Shown piece by piece: positions 43,296-51,435 of a stretch of DNA of 53,427 nt. The notes under the pieces were generated by a model. That model saw only the letters and a list, made by a program, of their open reading frames with translations. It had not been told where the DNA came from and searched no databases. The stretch covers positions 1-53,427 of the forward strand of contig REDM01000174.1 of the NCBI GenBank assembly GCA_007693485.1. The letters are read 5' to 3'. Positions within the stretch are counted from its first letter, which is position 1, and each line of letters begins with the position of its first letter. The position numbers and the translations under genes are program-made. Source of the DNA: Spirochaetaceae bacterium (GTDB taxonomy: Bacteria > Spirochaetota > Spirochaetia > DSM-27196 > PWMO01).

Positions 43296-46200
43296 GTGTG
43301 CTACGTCCCGCTCTGGTGCAGAAGTCACTTCTCGTTTCTCCATGCCGCCGGGAGTCCCGAGGAACTCGTCTTGCGAGCCGCCGAATACGGCCTGCCGGCC
43401 ATCGCACTCACCGACCGCGCGAGCCTCTCCGGCGTGGTCCGCGCACATACGGCAACACGCGCACAGCACCGAGCGGCCGCACAGCCCGCGGGGGGACAAC
43501 CCGGACAACCCGCAATCCGGCTCATCGTAGGCGCCGAAATCGAGACCACGGACGGTTCCTCCCTGGCGCTCCTGGCCCGAACCCGAGAAGGCTACGGTCA
43601 GCTCTGCCGGCTCATAACCACCATCCGCTTGCGCGCATCCAAGGGGCAGTGGGAGGCCACCGCAGAGGACATCGCAGGGCACGCCGAAGGCCTTACCGCT
43701 CTCTGGACAACCGGCTTTGCCGATGCGTCCTCGCACACTGTCGGCCTGCTCCGGGAGGCATTCGGCGAACATCTCTTCGCGGCCATCGCCCGCCATCGGC
43801 TTCCCGAAGAGCGCGCCCGCGAGCGACTCATTCGTGCACACGCTTTGGAACACCAGATCACCTGTGCAGCCGCTCCGCAGGTGCTCTATCCTGCAAGGGA
43901 GAACCGTCCGCTCTACGAGATCCTGCGCTGCATCGATCGGGGAACCACCATCCACCAGATCGGCAACCGGGTTCCGCCCAACGCGGAGTACGCCCTGCGC
44001 TGTGGCGAAGAGATCGCACGGCTCTACCGGGATATCCCCGAGACGCTCGAGCAGAGCCTCCAGATTGCCCGGGAGTGCCGTTTCAGCCTTGACGATCTGG
44101 TCTATCGCTATCCCACCGAGCGTGTACCCGAGGGATACACCACCGGGGGCTGGCTGCGCCGCGTAACGCTGCAGGGAGCGCAGGAGCGCTACCGGGGCGA
44201 GGTTCCCACCGAGGTCTCGCAACAGCTGAAGAAAGAACTCGCCCTGATCGAAGAGCTCGATTACTGCGGATACTTTCTCACTATGTATGAAATAGTGAAC
44301 TTTTGTCGTGAACGAGGCATCCTCTGCCAGGGGCGGGGCTCGGCGGCAAACTCCGCGGTCTGTTTCTGTCTGCGGATCACCGCCATCGACCCGGTACGCA
44401 TGGGGCTGCTCTTCGAACGCTTTCTCTCGCGCGAGCGCGCCGAGCCGCCCGATATCGACCTGGACATTGAGCACAACCGGCGAGAGGAGGTGATCCAGCA
44501 CCTCTACCAGAGCTACGGGCGCGACCGGGCGGCGATGGTGGCCAACGTGATTCGCTACCGGCCCAAATCCGCCATTCGCGAAGTGGGGAAAGCGCTTGGT
44601 CTGCCGGCCACCGACCTCGATCGCATTGCCCGTATGGTATCTCATCGCAGCACCGCACTGCCGGAGATCCTTCGCGACGCCGGCCTCGATCCCGAGGCCC
44701 CGCTTCACCGACAGCTTATTGAACTCTCACGGGAAATCCTCGACACGCCACGTCACCTCTCCATTCACCCCGGCGGTTTTCTCCTGGGAAGCGAGCCGGT
44801 GATCGAACTGGTTCCGGTGGAAAACGCCGCAATGGAAGCGCGTACCGTGATCCAGTGGGATAAGTACGATGTCGAAGCGCTGGGCCTCTTCAAGGTAGAC
44901 CTCCTTGGCCTCGGCGCCCTCACCCATCTGACCGGGGCGTTTGCCCTGCTCAAACAGCACTACGGCCTGGACCTCTCCATGGCGCGCATACCCGCCCGCG
45001 ACGACGCCGTCTTCGACATGCTCTGCAGGGGCGATACCATCGGCGTCTTTCAGATAGAGAGCCGCGCCCAGATGTCCATGCTTCCGCGGCTTCGTCCTCG
45101 CGAGTTCTACGACCTCGTCATCGAGATCAGCATCGTCCGCCCCGGTCCGATCACCGGCGGAATGGTTCATCCCTACCTGCGGCGGCGCAACGGCGAAGAG
45201 GACGTACACTACCCCCACCCCGACCTCGTCCCGGTGCTGCGCAAGACCCTCGGGGTACCGCTCTTTCAGGAGCAGGTGATGAAGCTTGCGGTGATCGCCG
45301 CGGACTATACCCCAGGAGAAGCTGATCAGCTGCGGCGCGACATGGCTGCCTGGCGGCGCAGCGGTGCGATCGAGAAGCACGGTGAAACCATCATCTCGCG
45401 GATGACTTCCAAGGGGATCGAGCGGGAGTTTGCCCAGGCGGTGTTTGACCAGATTCGCGGCTTTGGTGAGTACGGGTTTCCCGAGAGCCACGCCGCGAGT
45501 TTTGCACTGATCGCCTGGTGTACGGCGTGGCTCCGGCACCACTACCCGGCGGTCTTCGCCTGCGCCCTGCTGAACGCCTGGCCAATGGGATTTTACGCCC
45601 CCGCGACCATCGTGGAAGATGCAAAGCGTCGCGGGGTCACGGTACTGCCGGTGGACACGGCGCGAAGTGACTGGGAGTGCACGCTCGAAGGCGGCGGGGC
45701 GGCAATCCGGATGGGGCTTCGCTACGTAAAGGGGCTTTCGATCCAGGCTTGGGAACAGATCCGGCGCGCACGCTCTGAAATGCCCGGCAGCCTCGCGGCG
45801 TTTGTCTCCGCGGCCCGGCTCGATGAAAGAAGCCTCAGCGCCCTGGCTGAGAGCGGTGCGCTCTCAGCGTTCGGGATATCGCGGCGGCAGGCGCTCTGGG
45901 AGGTGCTCGGCTCAACCCGCCGGCGGGACATCGGTCGAGGCCGGGAGTCGCGGCGCACACTGCCGACACGGCCCGCGATGGCCGGTGAGTCGAAATCCAC
46001 CCTGCAGCAACCGCTTGATGCAACAGCCAACACGGTGGCGCCCGAGTTTCGCCCCCTGGACGAAACGGAGCTGATCCGCTGGAACTACCGCCGGACCCGC
46101 CACAGCGCCGACGGCCACCCCATGGCGCCGCTTCGCGGCCATCTACGCAATCGTGCGCTGCCCACCGCCTGCGACGTGGCCGCCGGAATCGACGGCAGCA

Positions 46201-46478
46201 CCGTCTCTTTTGTGGGGCTGGTGATCTGCCGACAGCGCCCAAGCACCGCCGGAGGAACACTCTTCCTGACGCTCGAAGACGAGACCGGCTTTGTGAACGT
46301 GATTGTCTGGAAGAGCGATTTCCGCCGCCACCGGGTGACGTTGCTTACTCAGGTGGTACTCGGCATCACCGGAACGCTGCAACGGCAGGATGGCGTGGTG
46401 CATCTTATTCTGCGCTCGTGCTGGGCACCGCAGATTCCAGGCGGTGCCCCGGCAGTAGCGAGCCACGATTTTCACTGA
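43296..46478 (+). CDS. dnaE2: Error-prone DNA polymerase DnaE2 (ImuC)
   Basis: The product has 1060 residues, the size of DnaE2 rather than replicative DnaE. It starts at a GTG 3 bases after imuB. An N-terminal PHP domain (CRSHFSFLHAAGSPEEL, ALTDRASLSGVVRAH) precedes the polymerase core with catalytic Asp386 and Asp388 in PDIDLDIEHNRREEV; the third is expected near the GPITGGMVHPYLRR region. SIHPGGFLLG is conserved. The C-terminal OB domain reads VSFVGLVICRQRPSTAGGTLFLTLEDETG. It carries out translesion synthesis within the mutasome. The last 74 bases overlap the convergent peptidase gene. Confidence 0.95.
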   Translation: MCYVPLWCRSHFSFLHAAGSPEELVLRAAEYGLPAIALTDRASLSGVVRAHTATRAQHRAAAQPAGGQPGQPAIRLIVGAEIETTDGSSLALLARTREGYGQLCRLITTIRLRASKGQWEATAEDIAGHAEGLTALWTTGFADASSHTVGLLREAFGEHLFAAIARHRLPEERARERLIRAHALEHQITCAAAPQVLYPARENRPLYEILRCIDRGTTIHQIGNRVPPNAEYALRCGEEIARLYRDIPETLEQSLQIARECRFSLDDLVYRYPTERVPEGYTTGGWLRRVTLQGAQERYRGEVPTEVSQQLKKELALIEELDYCGYFLTMYEIVNFCRERGILCQGRGSAANSAVCFCLRITAIDPVRMGLLFERFLSRERAEPPDIDLDIEHNRREEVIQHLYQSYGRDRAAMVANVIRYRPKSAIREVGKALGLPATDLDRIARMVSHRSTALPEILRDAGLDPEAPLHRQLIELSREILDTPRHLSIHPGGFLLGSEPVIELVPVENAAMEARTVIQWDKYDVEALGLFKVDLLGLGALTHLTGAFALLKQHYGLDLSMARIPARDDAVFDMLCRGDTIGVFQIESRAQMSMLPRLRPREFYDLVIEISIVRPGPITGGMVHPYLRRRNGEEDVHYPHPDLVPVLRKTLGVPLFQEQVMKLAVIAADYTPGEADQLRRDMAAWRRSGAIEKHGETIISRMTSKGIEREFAQAVFDQIRGFGEYGFPESHAASFALIAWCTAWLRHHYPAVFACALLNAWPMGFYAPATIVEDAKRRGVTVLPVDTARSDWECTLEGGGAAIRMGLRYVKGLSIQAWEQIRRARSEMPGSLAAFVSAARLDERSLSALAESGALSAFGISRRQALWEVLGSTRRRDIGRGRESRRTLPTRPAMAGESKSTLQQPLDATANTVAPEFRPLDETELIRWNYRRTRHSADGHPMAPLRGHLRNRALPTACDVAAGIDGSTVSFVGLVICRQRPSTAGGTLFLTLEDETGFVNVIVWKSDFRRHRVTLLTQVVLGITGTLQRQDGVVHLILRSCWAPQIPGGAPAVASHDFH

Positions 46479-47619
46479 AGCTCCCCTCACCACGAAACAG
46501 AAGCTCGGGGATCAATACATCGCGGATATACCCCCTCGGATCATCAGGCCACGCCCGCACGCGGTGTAGAAGCTGTATTGTTTCGTGAAGATCCTCATCA
46601 GCGGCAGCGAACAGTTCGTACAGCAGACCAATTTCTCCGGTGTAGGTGGTGTAGAGATCAAGAAGGGCGTTGTTGATCGGAAGACGGCCGAAGCCGCGAA
46701 AGGCCTCGGTCGCGAACCGCTCATCGTAGGAAACGATGAACTCGTGGCGGAACTCCTCAATGATACGGTCTTTCTCCGTGAGCATTTCGGCCGCGGTGCG
46801 CTCTGACTCGTAGAGATCGGTGAGACTCTCCCGTAACCCGGCTATCGTCCGGCGAAACAGTGCCCGATCCTCTCGAAGATTCATCGCCAACCGATACTCG
46901 GATGAATCATCTCCGTAGCGAGCCCGCAGGTAGCGCAGTGCTCCTTCGTGTTCCACAAAACTGGCGAGCTCCTCGTTGAATTGTACCTGCCCACGAAGCC
47001 AGATCGTCGAATGCGTCTTCTCATGGAACATCAGCGAAGCGAGCCGATAGGTGGTGTAGTCGGCCATGAACGAATAGAGCGGGTCGCCAATGACGCCCAG
47101 AAGGCTGAACGCATGCACCTGTCGCACCACCACATCCCACCCCTCAGAGCGCAGACGAGCAGCTTCCTGTTCTGCATGCTCGCGCGAAAAAAAACCGCGA
47201 TACGGCGCGCGCCCGAACAGGGGGTAGTTCCAGTAGTATCGGTTGAACGATACTTGACCGGCAGCCGAAACCACCGTCACGAGGTAATCCCGGTCAATCG
47301 GAATGTATCGAGTGAAATTACGGTCCGTGGCAAGTCCAAGTTCATTCTCCGCGAATGCCCGGATACTCACTGCGCGGTCGAAAAGCGAGAAGGTTCGGGG
47401 GTCCAGACTCGCCTGCACACGCATCCGCTCCGTCGATCGCGCCCGGATCAGAAGGCTGACAAGATACGCCCCTTCGCGCATCAGGTAGTACCCATCCATA
47501 GCCACCAGAAACAGCACAGGAACAACCAGAGCGATCAAATAGGGACCGATGACAAAAGAAATGAAGAAGCCACCGCTGACCCGGTGGCCATGTCGGGTGC
47601 GTTTGATGTTCCAACTCAC
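46405..47619 (-). CDS. Membrane-anchored predicted aminopeptidase (COG4324 type)
   Basis: The product has 404 residues. One N-terminal membrane helix (ISFVIGPYLIALVVPVLFLVA) is followed by an extracytoplasmic part. The zinc signature HEKTHSTIW with FNEELASFVEHEGA (about 200-225) matches HExxH and the downstream Glu region of the predicted aminopeptidase family of COG4324, whose substrates are unknown. SRYIPIDR-like and DPLYSFMADYTTYRLASLMFHE are also typical. The start is GTG without a visible Shine-Dalgarno. Its 3' end overlaps dnaE2 convergently by 74 bases. Confidence 0.8.
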   Translation of the reverse strand: MSWNIKRTRHGHRVSGGFFISFVIGPYLIALVVPVLFLVAMDGYYLMREGAYLVSLLIRARSTERMRVQASLDPRTFSLFDRAVSIRAFAENELGLATDRNFTRYIPIDRDYLVTVVSAAGQVSFNRYYWNYPLFGRAPYRGFFSREHAEQEAARLRSEGWDVVVRQVHAFSLLGVIGDPLYSFMADYTTYRLASLMFHEKTHSTIWLRGQVQFNEELASFVEHEGALRYLRARYGDDSSEYRLAMNLREDRALFRRTIAGLRESLTDLYESERTAAEMLTEKDRIIEEFRHEFIVSYDERFATEAFRGFGRLPINNALLDLYTTYTGEIGLLYELFAAADEDLHETIQLLHRVRAWPDDPRGYIRDVLIPELLFRGEGSFSENRGSLLPGHRLESAVPSTSAE

Positions 47620-47652
47620 AGCAACAATACTATCAGCGCATGCGCCAGACGG

Positions 47653-47677
47653 AAAAGGGGCGGCTCGATGCCGCCCC
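47653..47677 (-). terminator. Intrinsic terminator of the small lipoprotein gene
   Basis: On the minus strand, GGGGCGGC (47677-47670), a 5-base loop and GCCGCCCC (47664-47657) are followed by TTTT (47656-47653). It lies about 50 bases after the small gene's stop. Confidence 0.7.
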
Positions 47678-47725
47678 TGGTTGGGAATTCCGTGCGACAG
47701 AAGGAGTCAGTCGCACGATCCTCAC

Positions 47726-47854
47726 TCACTGGACCGGCTGTTCGGCCGGTGGATCCATGGGTGCTTCAAAATCTCCGTTTTCGATCGGTTCACATGCTGC
47801 CAACCCGAATGCAAGCAATCCACCGATTACCATGATCACTACTGCTCGTTTCAT
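47726..47854 (-). CDS. Small lipoprotein (42 residues)
   Basis: The frame runs from an ATG with AAGGAGG 6 bases upstream to a TGA. The peptide begins MKRAVVIMVIGGLLAFG and has the lipobox LAAC with Cys21, leaving a mature lipopeptide of 22 residues, acidic and proline-rich (CEPIENGDFEAPMDPPAEQP). An intrinsic terminator follows. Complete signals at both ends make it a good gene despite its size. It resembles entericidin-like or other tiny lipoproteins only in layout; no function can be given. Confidence 0.72.
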   Translation of the reverse strand: MKRAVVIMVIGGLLAFGLAACEPIENGDFEAPMDPPAEQPVQ

Positions 47855-48015
47855 ATCCACCCTCCTTGCGTGTGGTATACAGCAAGGATACACTCCTATC
47901 GTTTACGAAGTGTCCACGGATTGTGAAGATTTGGTGAAGACCCCCGGTCACGGCGCGCCTCGATCCACCCCACCATCGGTCTGAACGCACGGGCTGCAGA
48001 TGCCAACCGGTTCAC

Positions 48016-49092
48016 CTATTGCCCAAGAACACTCTCAATTGATGCGAGCCGAAACTCCGGATCCGTCAAACGAAATCGATCGATCAAACCGTCGGTCACA
48101 AAGACCCTTCGGTCGTCGGTCACAAAGATCCCTTCGACTTCGGGAACGCGCATGAGCAGCTCGAGTCCCTCGCGCAACCCGAGGATGAACCCGGCAGTCG
48201 ACAGTACGTCCGACAACGTCGCGTTTTCGGCGATTGCCGTCACGCTGATCACTTCGCTCCGTGCCGGAAACCCGGTCGAAATGTCGATCATGTGGTGGTA
48301 GCGCACCCCGTCCTGGACAAAAAACCGCTCGTACGCCCCTGAGGTGACCACTGAGGTATTCGACGACTCGATCACCGCGATTATTCCGCCTCGCCCCGTA
48401 TCGGGGCTCTGCAATCCAATCCGCCACAGATTATCGTCCGGCCGCCGCCCCACCGTGTACACATCTCCACCAAAATCGAGAACAGCTCGGGATATCCCTT
48501 CACTGCGCAACAGCTTCGCGGCCTCTTGCACTGCGAATCCCTTCGCGATCCCCCCGACATCAATCGCCATTCCCTCTTCGGGTAGAAAAACGGTCCGATG
48601 CTCCGGATCAATCTCGATCCGAGAGAAATCGATCAGCGGTTTTGCCGCGACAATCTCCTCCATGGTGGGAACACGTTCGCGCGGCGTTCCGATCCCCCAT
48701 AGAGAGACCAGCGGCCCTACGCTGATGTCAAACACTCCGTCGGTAAGCGCGGAATAGCGGATACCGCGTTCAATCACCTCAAAGGTGTCCGGAGACACCG
48801 CAACCGGGGAACTCCCAGCCGCGCGATTAATCGCGAGCACCTCGCTGTCCGGCCAGTTGCGGGCGTTGGAACTCATCAGCGACTCGATTTCCACCACCCG
48901 ATCGAACACACGGTCCATGATGCCTCGAGGCACCCGATCGTCGTAGATGGTGATCGTTGCCGACGTACCGAGCACCAACCGGGTTTCCCTCAGGGGAGTA
49001 CGCCGGGCACAGCCACCGAGAAGCGCAAGAGCAAGCGCGAGAAGCAAAAAAAATACCCTTGGTCGGGCGAATAATGGTTTTCTGAGCATCAT
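48016..49092 (-). CDS. apbE: FAD:protein FMN transferase lipoprotein
   Basis: The product has 358 residues. Lipobox LGGC at about residue 28 follows a basic n-region and a leucine/alanine-rich core. ApbE landmarks are ESLMSSNARNWPDSEV, FDISVGPLVSLWGIG, IDVGGIAKGFAVQEA, AVLDFGGDVYTVG and the metal site HHMIDISTGFPA with its serine/threonine-rich follow-up (ATLSDVLSTAGFILG). It joins FMN to threonine or serine of target proteins such as NqrB/NqrC or RnfD/RnfG in the periplasm. Two ATG codons in a row (49092, 49089) follow the -10 by only 5 and 8 bases. Confidence 0.93.
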   Translation of the reverse strand: MMLRKPLFARPRVFFLLLALALALLGGCARRTPLRETRLVLGTSATITIYDDRVPRGIMDRVFDRVVEIESLMSSNARNWPDSEVLAINRAAGSSPVAVSPDTFEVIERGIRYSALTDGVFDISVGPLVSLWGIGTPRERVPTMEEIVAAKPLIDFSRIEIDPEHRTVFLPEEGMAIDVGGIAKGFAVQEAAKLLRSEGISRAVLDFGGDVYTVGRRPDDNLWRIGLQSPDTGRGGIIAVIESSNTSVVTSGAYERFFVQDGVRYHHMIDISTGFPARSEVISVTAIAENATLSDVLSTAGFILGLREGLELLMRVPEVEGIFVTDDRRVFVTDGLIDRFRLTDPEFRLASIESVLGQ

Positions 49093-49097
49093 GAGCC

Positions 49098-49126
49098 TGT
49101 ATACCACAGCACCGGACGCGTTGCAA
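49098..49126 (-). promoter_or_regulatory. Promoter of apbE, possibly leaderless
   Basis: Minus strand: TTGCAA (49126-49121), 17-base spacer, TATACA (49103-49098). The first ATG is 5 bases beyond the -10, so transcription would start at about the start codon. The palindromic TTGCAA is also the -35 of the divergent uppP promoter. Confidence 0.55.
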
Positions 49127-49150
49127 TTATCGGCGGTACCGCGCTATGGT
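49121..49150 (+). promoter_or_regulatory. Promoter of uppP
   Basis: TTGCAA (49121-49126), 18-base spacer, TATGGT (49145-49150), 35 bases before the ATG at 49186. The -35 is shared with the divergent apbE promoter. Confidence 0.5.
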
Positions 49151-49185
49151 GGCGTACGCTCACTCTTCCAAATCAAGGAGTATTC

Positions 49186-49980
49186 ATGACCGTTGTACAG
49201 GCACTTGCGCTCGGAGTGTTGCAAGGTGTTGCTGAGTTTATTCCCATCTCAAGTTCCGGCCATCTCGTGGTCATGCGTCATCTCATGGGCCTGGGCGAGA
49301 TTCCGGTTCTTTTTGACGTGATTCTCCACATCGCGACCCTCGTCGTGGTGTTCTTTGTCTTCCGTGAGCGAATTGCGCGGATTCTGGTGGCCCTCTGGCG
49401 ATGGGCCACACGGCGGGCGGACGCGGATGATTTGGTGCAGGTTCGACTTGCGGGGTACGTGGTCATCGCGACGATCTGCACGGTGGTCATCGGGCTGGCG
49501 ATCGCCGAGGCGAGGCTGGACCGGTTTCCCAAACTCGTATCGGCGCTGTTTCTGGTGACCGCGGCTATTTTGATCGCCGCTCATTTCTTCCATGGATCGA
49601 TCGACTACGACGGTTTTGGCATCCGCCACGCGCTCATTACCGGTATTGCACAGGGCATCGCGGTACTTCCGGGAATCTCACGCTCGGGGTTAACGATCAC
49701 CGCGGCACTCGCCGCTGGAATCGACCGGACCCGCGCCGGAGAGTTCTCTTTTCTGATCTCGATCCCCGCCATTCTGGGCGCGCTGGTGCTCACCCTGCGC
49801 GATCTCGGTGCCCTGACCGCCGTGGTGTCCGTTCCCGCCCTTGCGGCGGGATTTCTCGCCTCTCTGGTTGTGGGGTTCTTCTCGCTGGTGCTGTTGCTCA
49901 AGCTGATTCGCGGCGGGAAACTCTATCTCTTCGCGATCTATCTGGTGCCGCTTGGCATCGCGGGACTCATTCTGTTTTGA
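49186..49980 (+). CDS. uppP: Undecaprenyl-diphosphatase
   Basis: The product has 264 residues with about eight membrane segments. The two signature regions are LQGVAEFIPISSSGHLVV (about 13-30) and QGIAVLPGISRSGLTI (about 157-172), which form the active site of BacA/UppP. It recycles undecaprenyl diphosphate to the monophosphate carrier for peptidoglycan and other glycans, and confers bacitracin tolerance when abundant. AAGGAG is well placed. The lipase gene starts within its stop codon (TGATG). Confidence 0.95.
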   Translation: MTVVQALALGVLQGVAEFIPISSSGHLVVMRHLMGLGEIPVLFDVILHIATLVVVFFVFRERIARILVALWRWATRRADADDLVQVRLAGYVVIATICTVVIGLAIAEARLDRFPKLVSALFLVTAAILIAAHFFHGSIDYDGFGIRHALITGIAQGIAVLPGISRSGLTITAALAAGIDRTRAGEFSFLISIPAILGALVLTLRDLGALTAVVSVPALAAGFLASLVVGFFSLVLLLKLIRGGKLYLFAIYLVPLGIAGLILF

Positions 49981-50819
49981 TGGGGCAAGCTGCAATACGC
50001 CGGCATTCTTTCGCGTTCCTCCGCGGCATCAGCGCCCTGTTGCTTGGTTCCTGCATGATTGTGCCACCGGTGAGCGCGCCTTCGGCCGGTCGTGCCGTAT
50101 CGTTGGAACCGCAGGACATCTACCGCATGTTTCACATGTGTCAGGCGGCGTGGCGCCAGCGCGACACCTATCGAGACAGCGGATGGATTCTCGAATACCA
50201 CGAACACCCCGAAACCAACACCCAGGTGCTGTTCATTGAAGAAGAGGAGACACTCTACGTGGTGTTTCGCGGCAGTCAGTTTCGTACCAGCGAGACCGAT
50301 CGCAGACACAACACCATGATCGTGCGTCGTCGCCCCGAAATCGAGATCTTCTCTCGATCGGTTCGAACCCACATGGGCTTCAGCGAGAAGTATCACGCGG
50401 TGCGGGATACGGTGTTGTCACGGGCCCGTGCTTCCAACGCACAGCGGATCATGGCCGTGGGTCACAGCGCGGGGGGAGCGCTCGCAATTCTCGCCTTCGC
50501 CGACTTCCTCAACCACGAACCCGACCGCATTTCCCACGCCGTTACCTTCGGCATGCCGCGGCTCCTGAACCGCGCCGGAGCGCGCGAACTGTCGCCTTAC
50601 CAGAAGCGCATCGTGCGGGTCATTAACGGGGCCGATCCGGTTCCACGCGTACCGGCAGCGCTGTTTGGCTATCGCCACGTGGGAACCGCCATCCAGATCG
50701 GCTCGCGCGAAGGGCTCTCACTCGTTTCCTTTGCGGACCATAACACCGGCTATCCGGGGGCGCTGCGTGAGTGGTTGCGAGACCACGGACTCGCGCCCGA
50801 CCCGAGATTTGCTCCGTAA
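49980..50819 (+). CDS. Lipase class 3 family protein
   Basis: The product has 279 residues. The ATG at 49980 overlaps the TGA of uppP by one base. A hydrophobic N-terminal segment (FLRGISALLLGSCMIVPPVSA) could be a signal peptide, with LGSC as a possible lipobox. The alpha/beta hydrolase of the fungal lipase/class-3 type is seen in LYVVFRGSQF (oxyanion), MAVGHSAGGALAILAF (nucleophile Ser) and VINGADPVPRVP (acid), with a late His in FADHNTGYP. It probably acts on lipid or ester substrates in the periplasm. The pairing with uppP may be simple co-transcription. Confidence 0.85.
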   Translation: MGQAAIRRHSFAFLRGISALLLGSCMIVPPVSAPSAGRAVSLEPQDIYRMFHMCQAAWRQRDTYRDSGWILEYHEHPETNTQVLFIEEEETLYVVFRGSQFRTSETDRRHNTMIVRRRPEIEIFSRSVRTHMGFSEKYHAVRDTVLSRARASNAQRIMAVGHSAGGALAILAFADFLNHEPDRISHAVTFGMPRLLNRAGARELSPYQKRIVRVINGADPVPRVPAALFGYRHVGTAIQIGSREGLSLVSFADHNTGYPGALREWLRDHGLAPDPRFAP

Positions 50820-50828
50820 GCGCCGCGT

Positions 50829-51293
50829 TTACGAACGTCCGTTTTGTGCGATCTCTTCGTCGGTGGCCTGGCGAACATCGGTGATCTCTACAGCGAAATG
50901 CAGCGTCTCTCCGGCAAGCGGATGATTGGCATCGAGGGTGATGTCGTCGTCTGAGACCGCCTTCACGGTGAGCACCTGCGTCTGTCCGTCCGCTGTCTGG
51001 GCCTGCACCTGAGCACCAACCTCGAGGCCACCGGCGTCTTGAATGCGATCGGCGGGCACCGCAAACACCAGCTGATCGTTGTACTCTCCGTACGCTTCGG
51101 CCGGCTCAACAACCACATCCAGGCTGTCTCCAACGCTCTTGCCGGCGAGCGCCTTTTCCAGCCCGGGAATGATTGTACCGGCGCCGAAAAAGAACGAGAG
51201 CGGATCGCGCTGTTCCGAGCTGTCGATCACGGAACCCGAATCGTCGGTGAGGGTGTAGTTGATGCTGACAATGGTGTTGTCTTGAACTGTCAT
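50829..51293 (-). CDS. FKBP-type peptidyl-prolyl isomerase, SlyD-like
   Basis: The product has 154 residues. The order FKBP part, inserted-in-flap part, FKBP part matches SlyD: VSINYTLTDDSGSVIDSS, PLSFFFGAGTIIPGLEKALAGKSVGD, then EPAEAYGEY and the IF domain (about 70-120), then NHPLAGETLHFAVEITDVR. The His-rich C-terminal metal tail of E. coli SlyD is missing. It helps folding by proline isomerisation and chaperone action. AAGGAGTTCTTC precedes the ATG. Confidence 0.94.
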   Translation of the reverse strand: MTVQDNTIVSINYTLTDDSGSVIDSSEQRDPLSFFFGAGTIIPGLEKALAGKSVGDSLDVVVEPAEAYGEYNDQLVFAVPADRIQDAGGLEVGAQVQAQTADGQTQVLTVKAVSDDDITLDANHPLAGETLHFAVEITDVRQATDEEIAQNGRS

Positions 51294-51401
51294 GAAGAAC
51301 TCCTTAGGGGGAGTAATGCGAGACCGAACGGTCGAACGAACGGACGGACGTTTCTACTTGTTCAACCTACCGAATGATTCCCTGCGTGGCAACCCGTACC
51401 C

Positions 51402-51417
51402 GCCGGCCGGGGCCGGC
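51402..51417. repeat. GC-rich inverted repeat after the GNAT-kinase gene
   Basis: GCCGGCC-GG-GGCCGGC, 19 bases beyond the kinase stop on the minus strand. No T run follows, so it is a weak terminator at best. Confidence 0.35.
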
Positions 51418-51435
51418 AGTGATCCCGGGACGCAC

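Noticed and set aside
43053-44708. Minus-strand 551-codon frame opposite imuB and dnaE2
   Set aside because: Shadow of strongly conserved plus-strand coding sequence; no family features.
51325-51352. Repeated CGAACG/GGACG units before the FKBP gene
   Set aside because: Only four or five imperfect short units, with no longer array; judged chance in GC-rich sequence.
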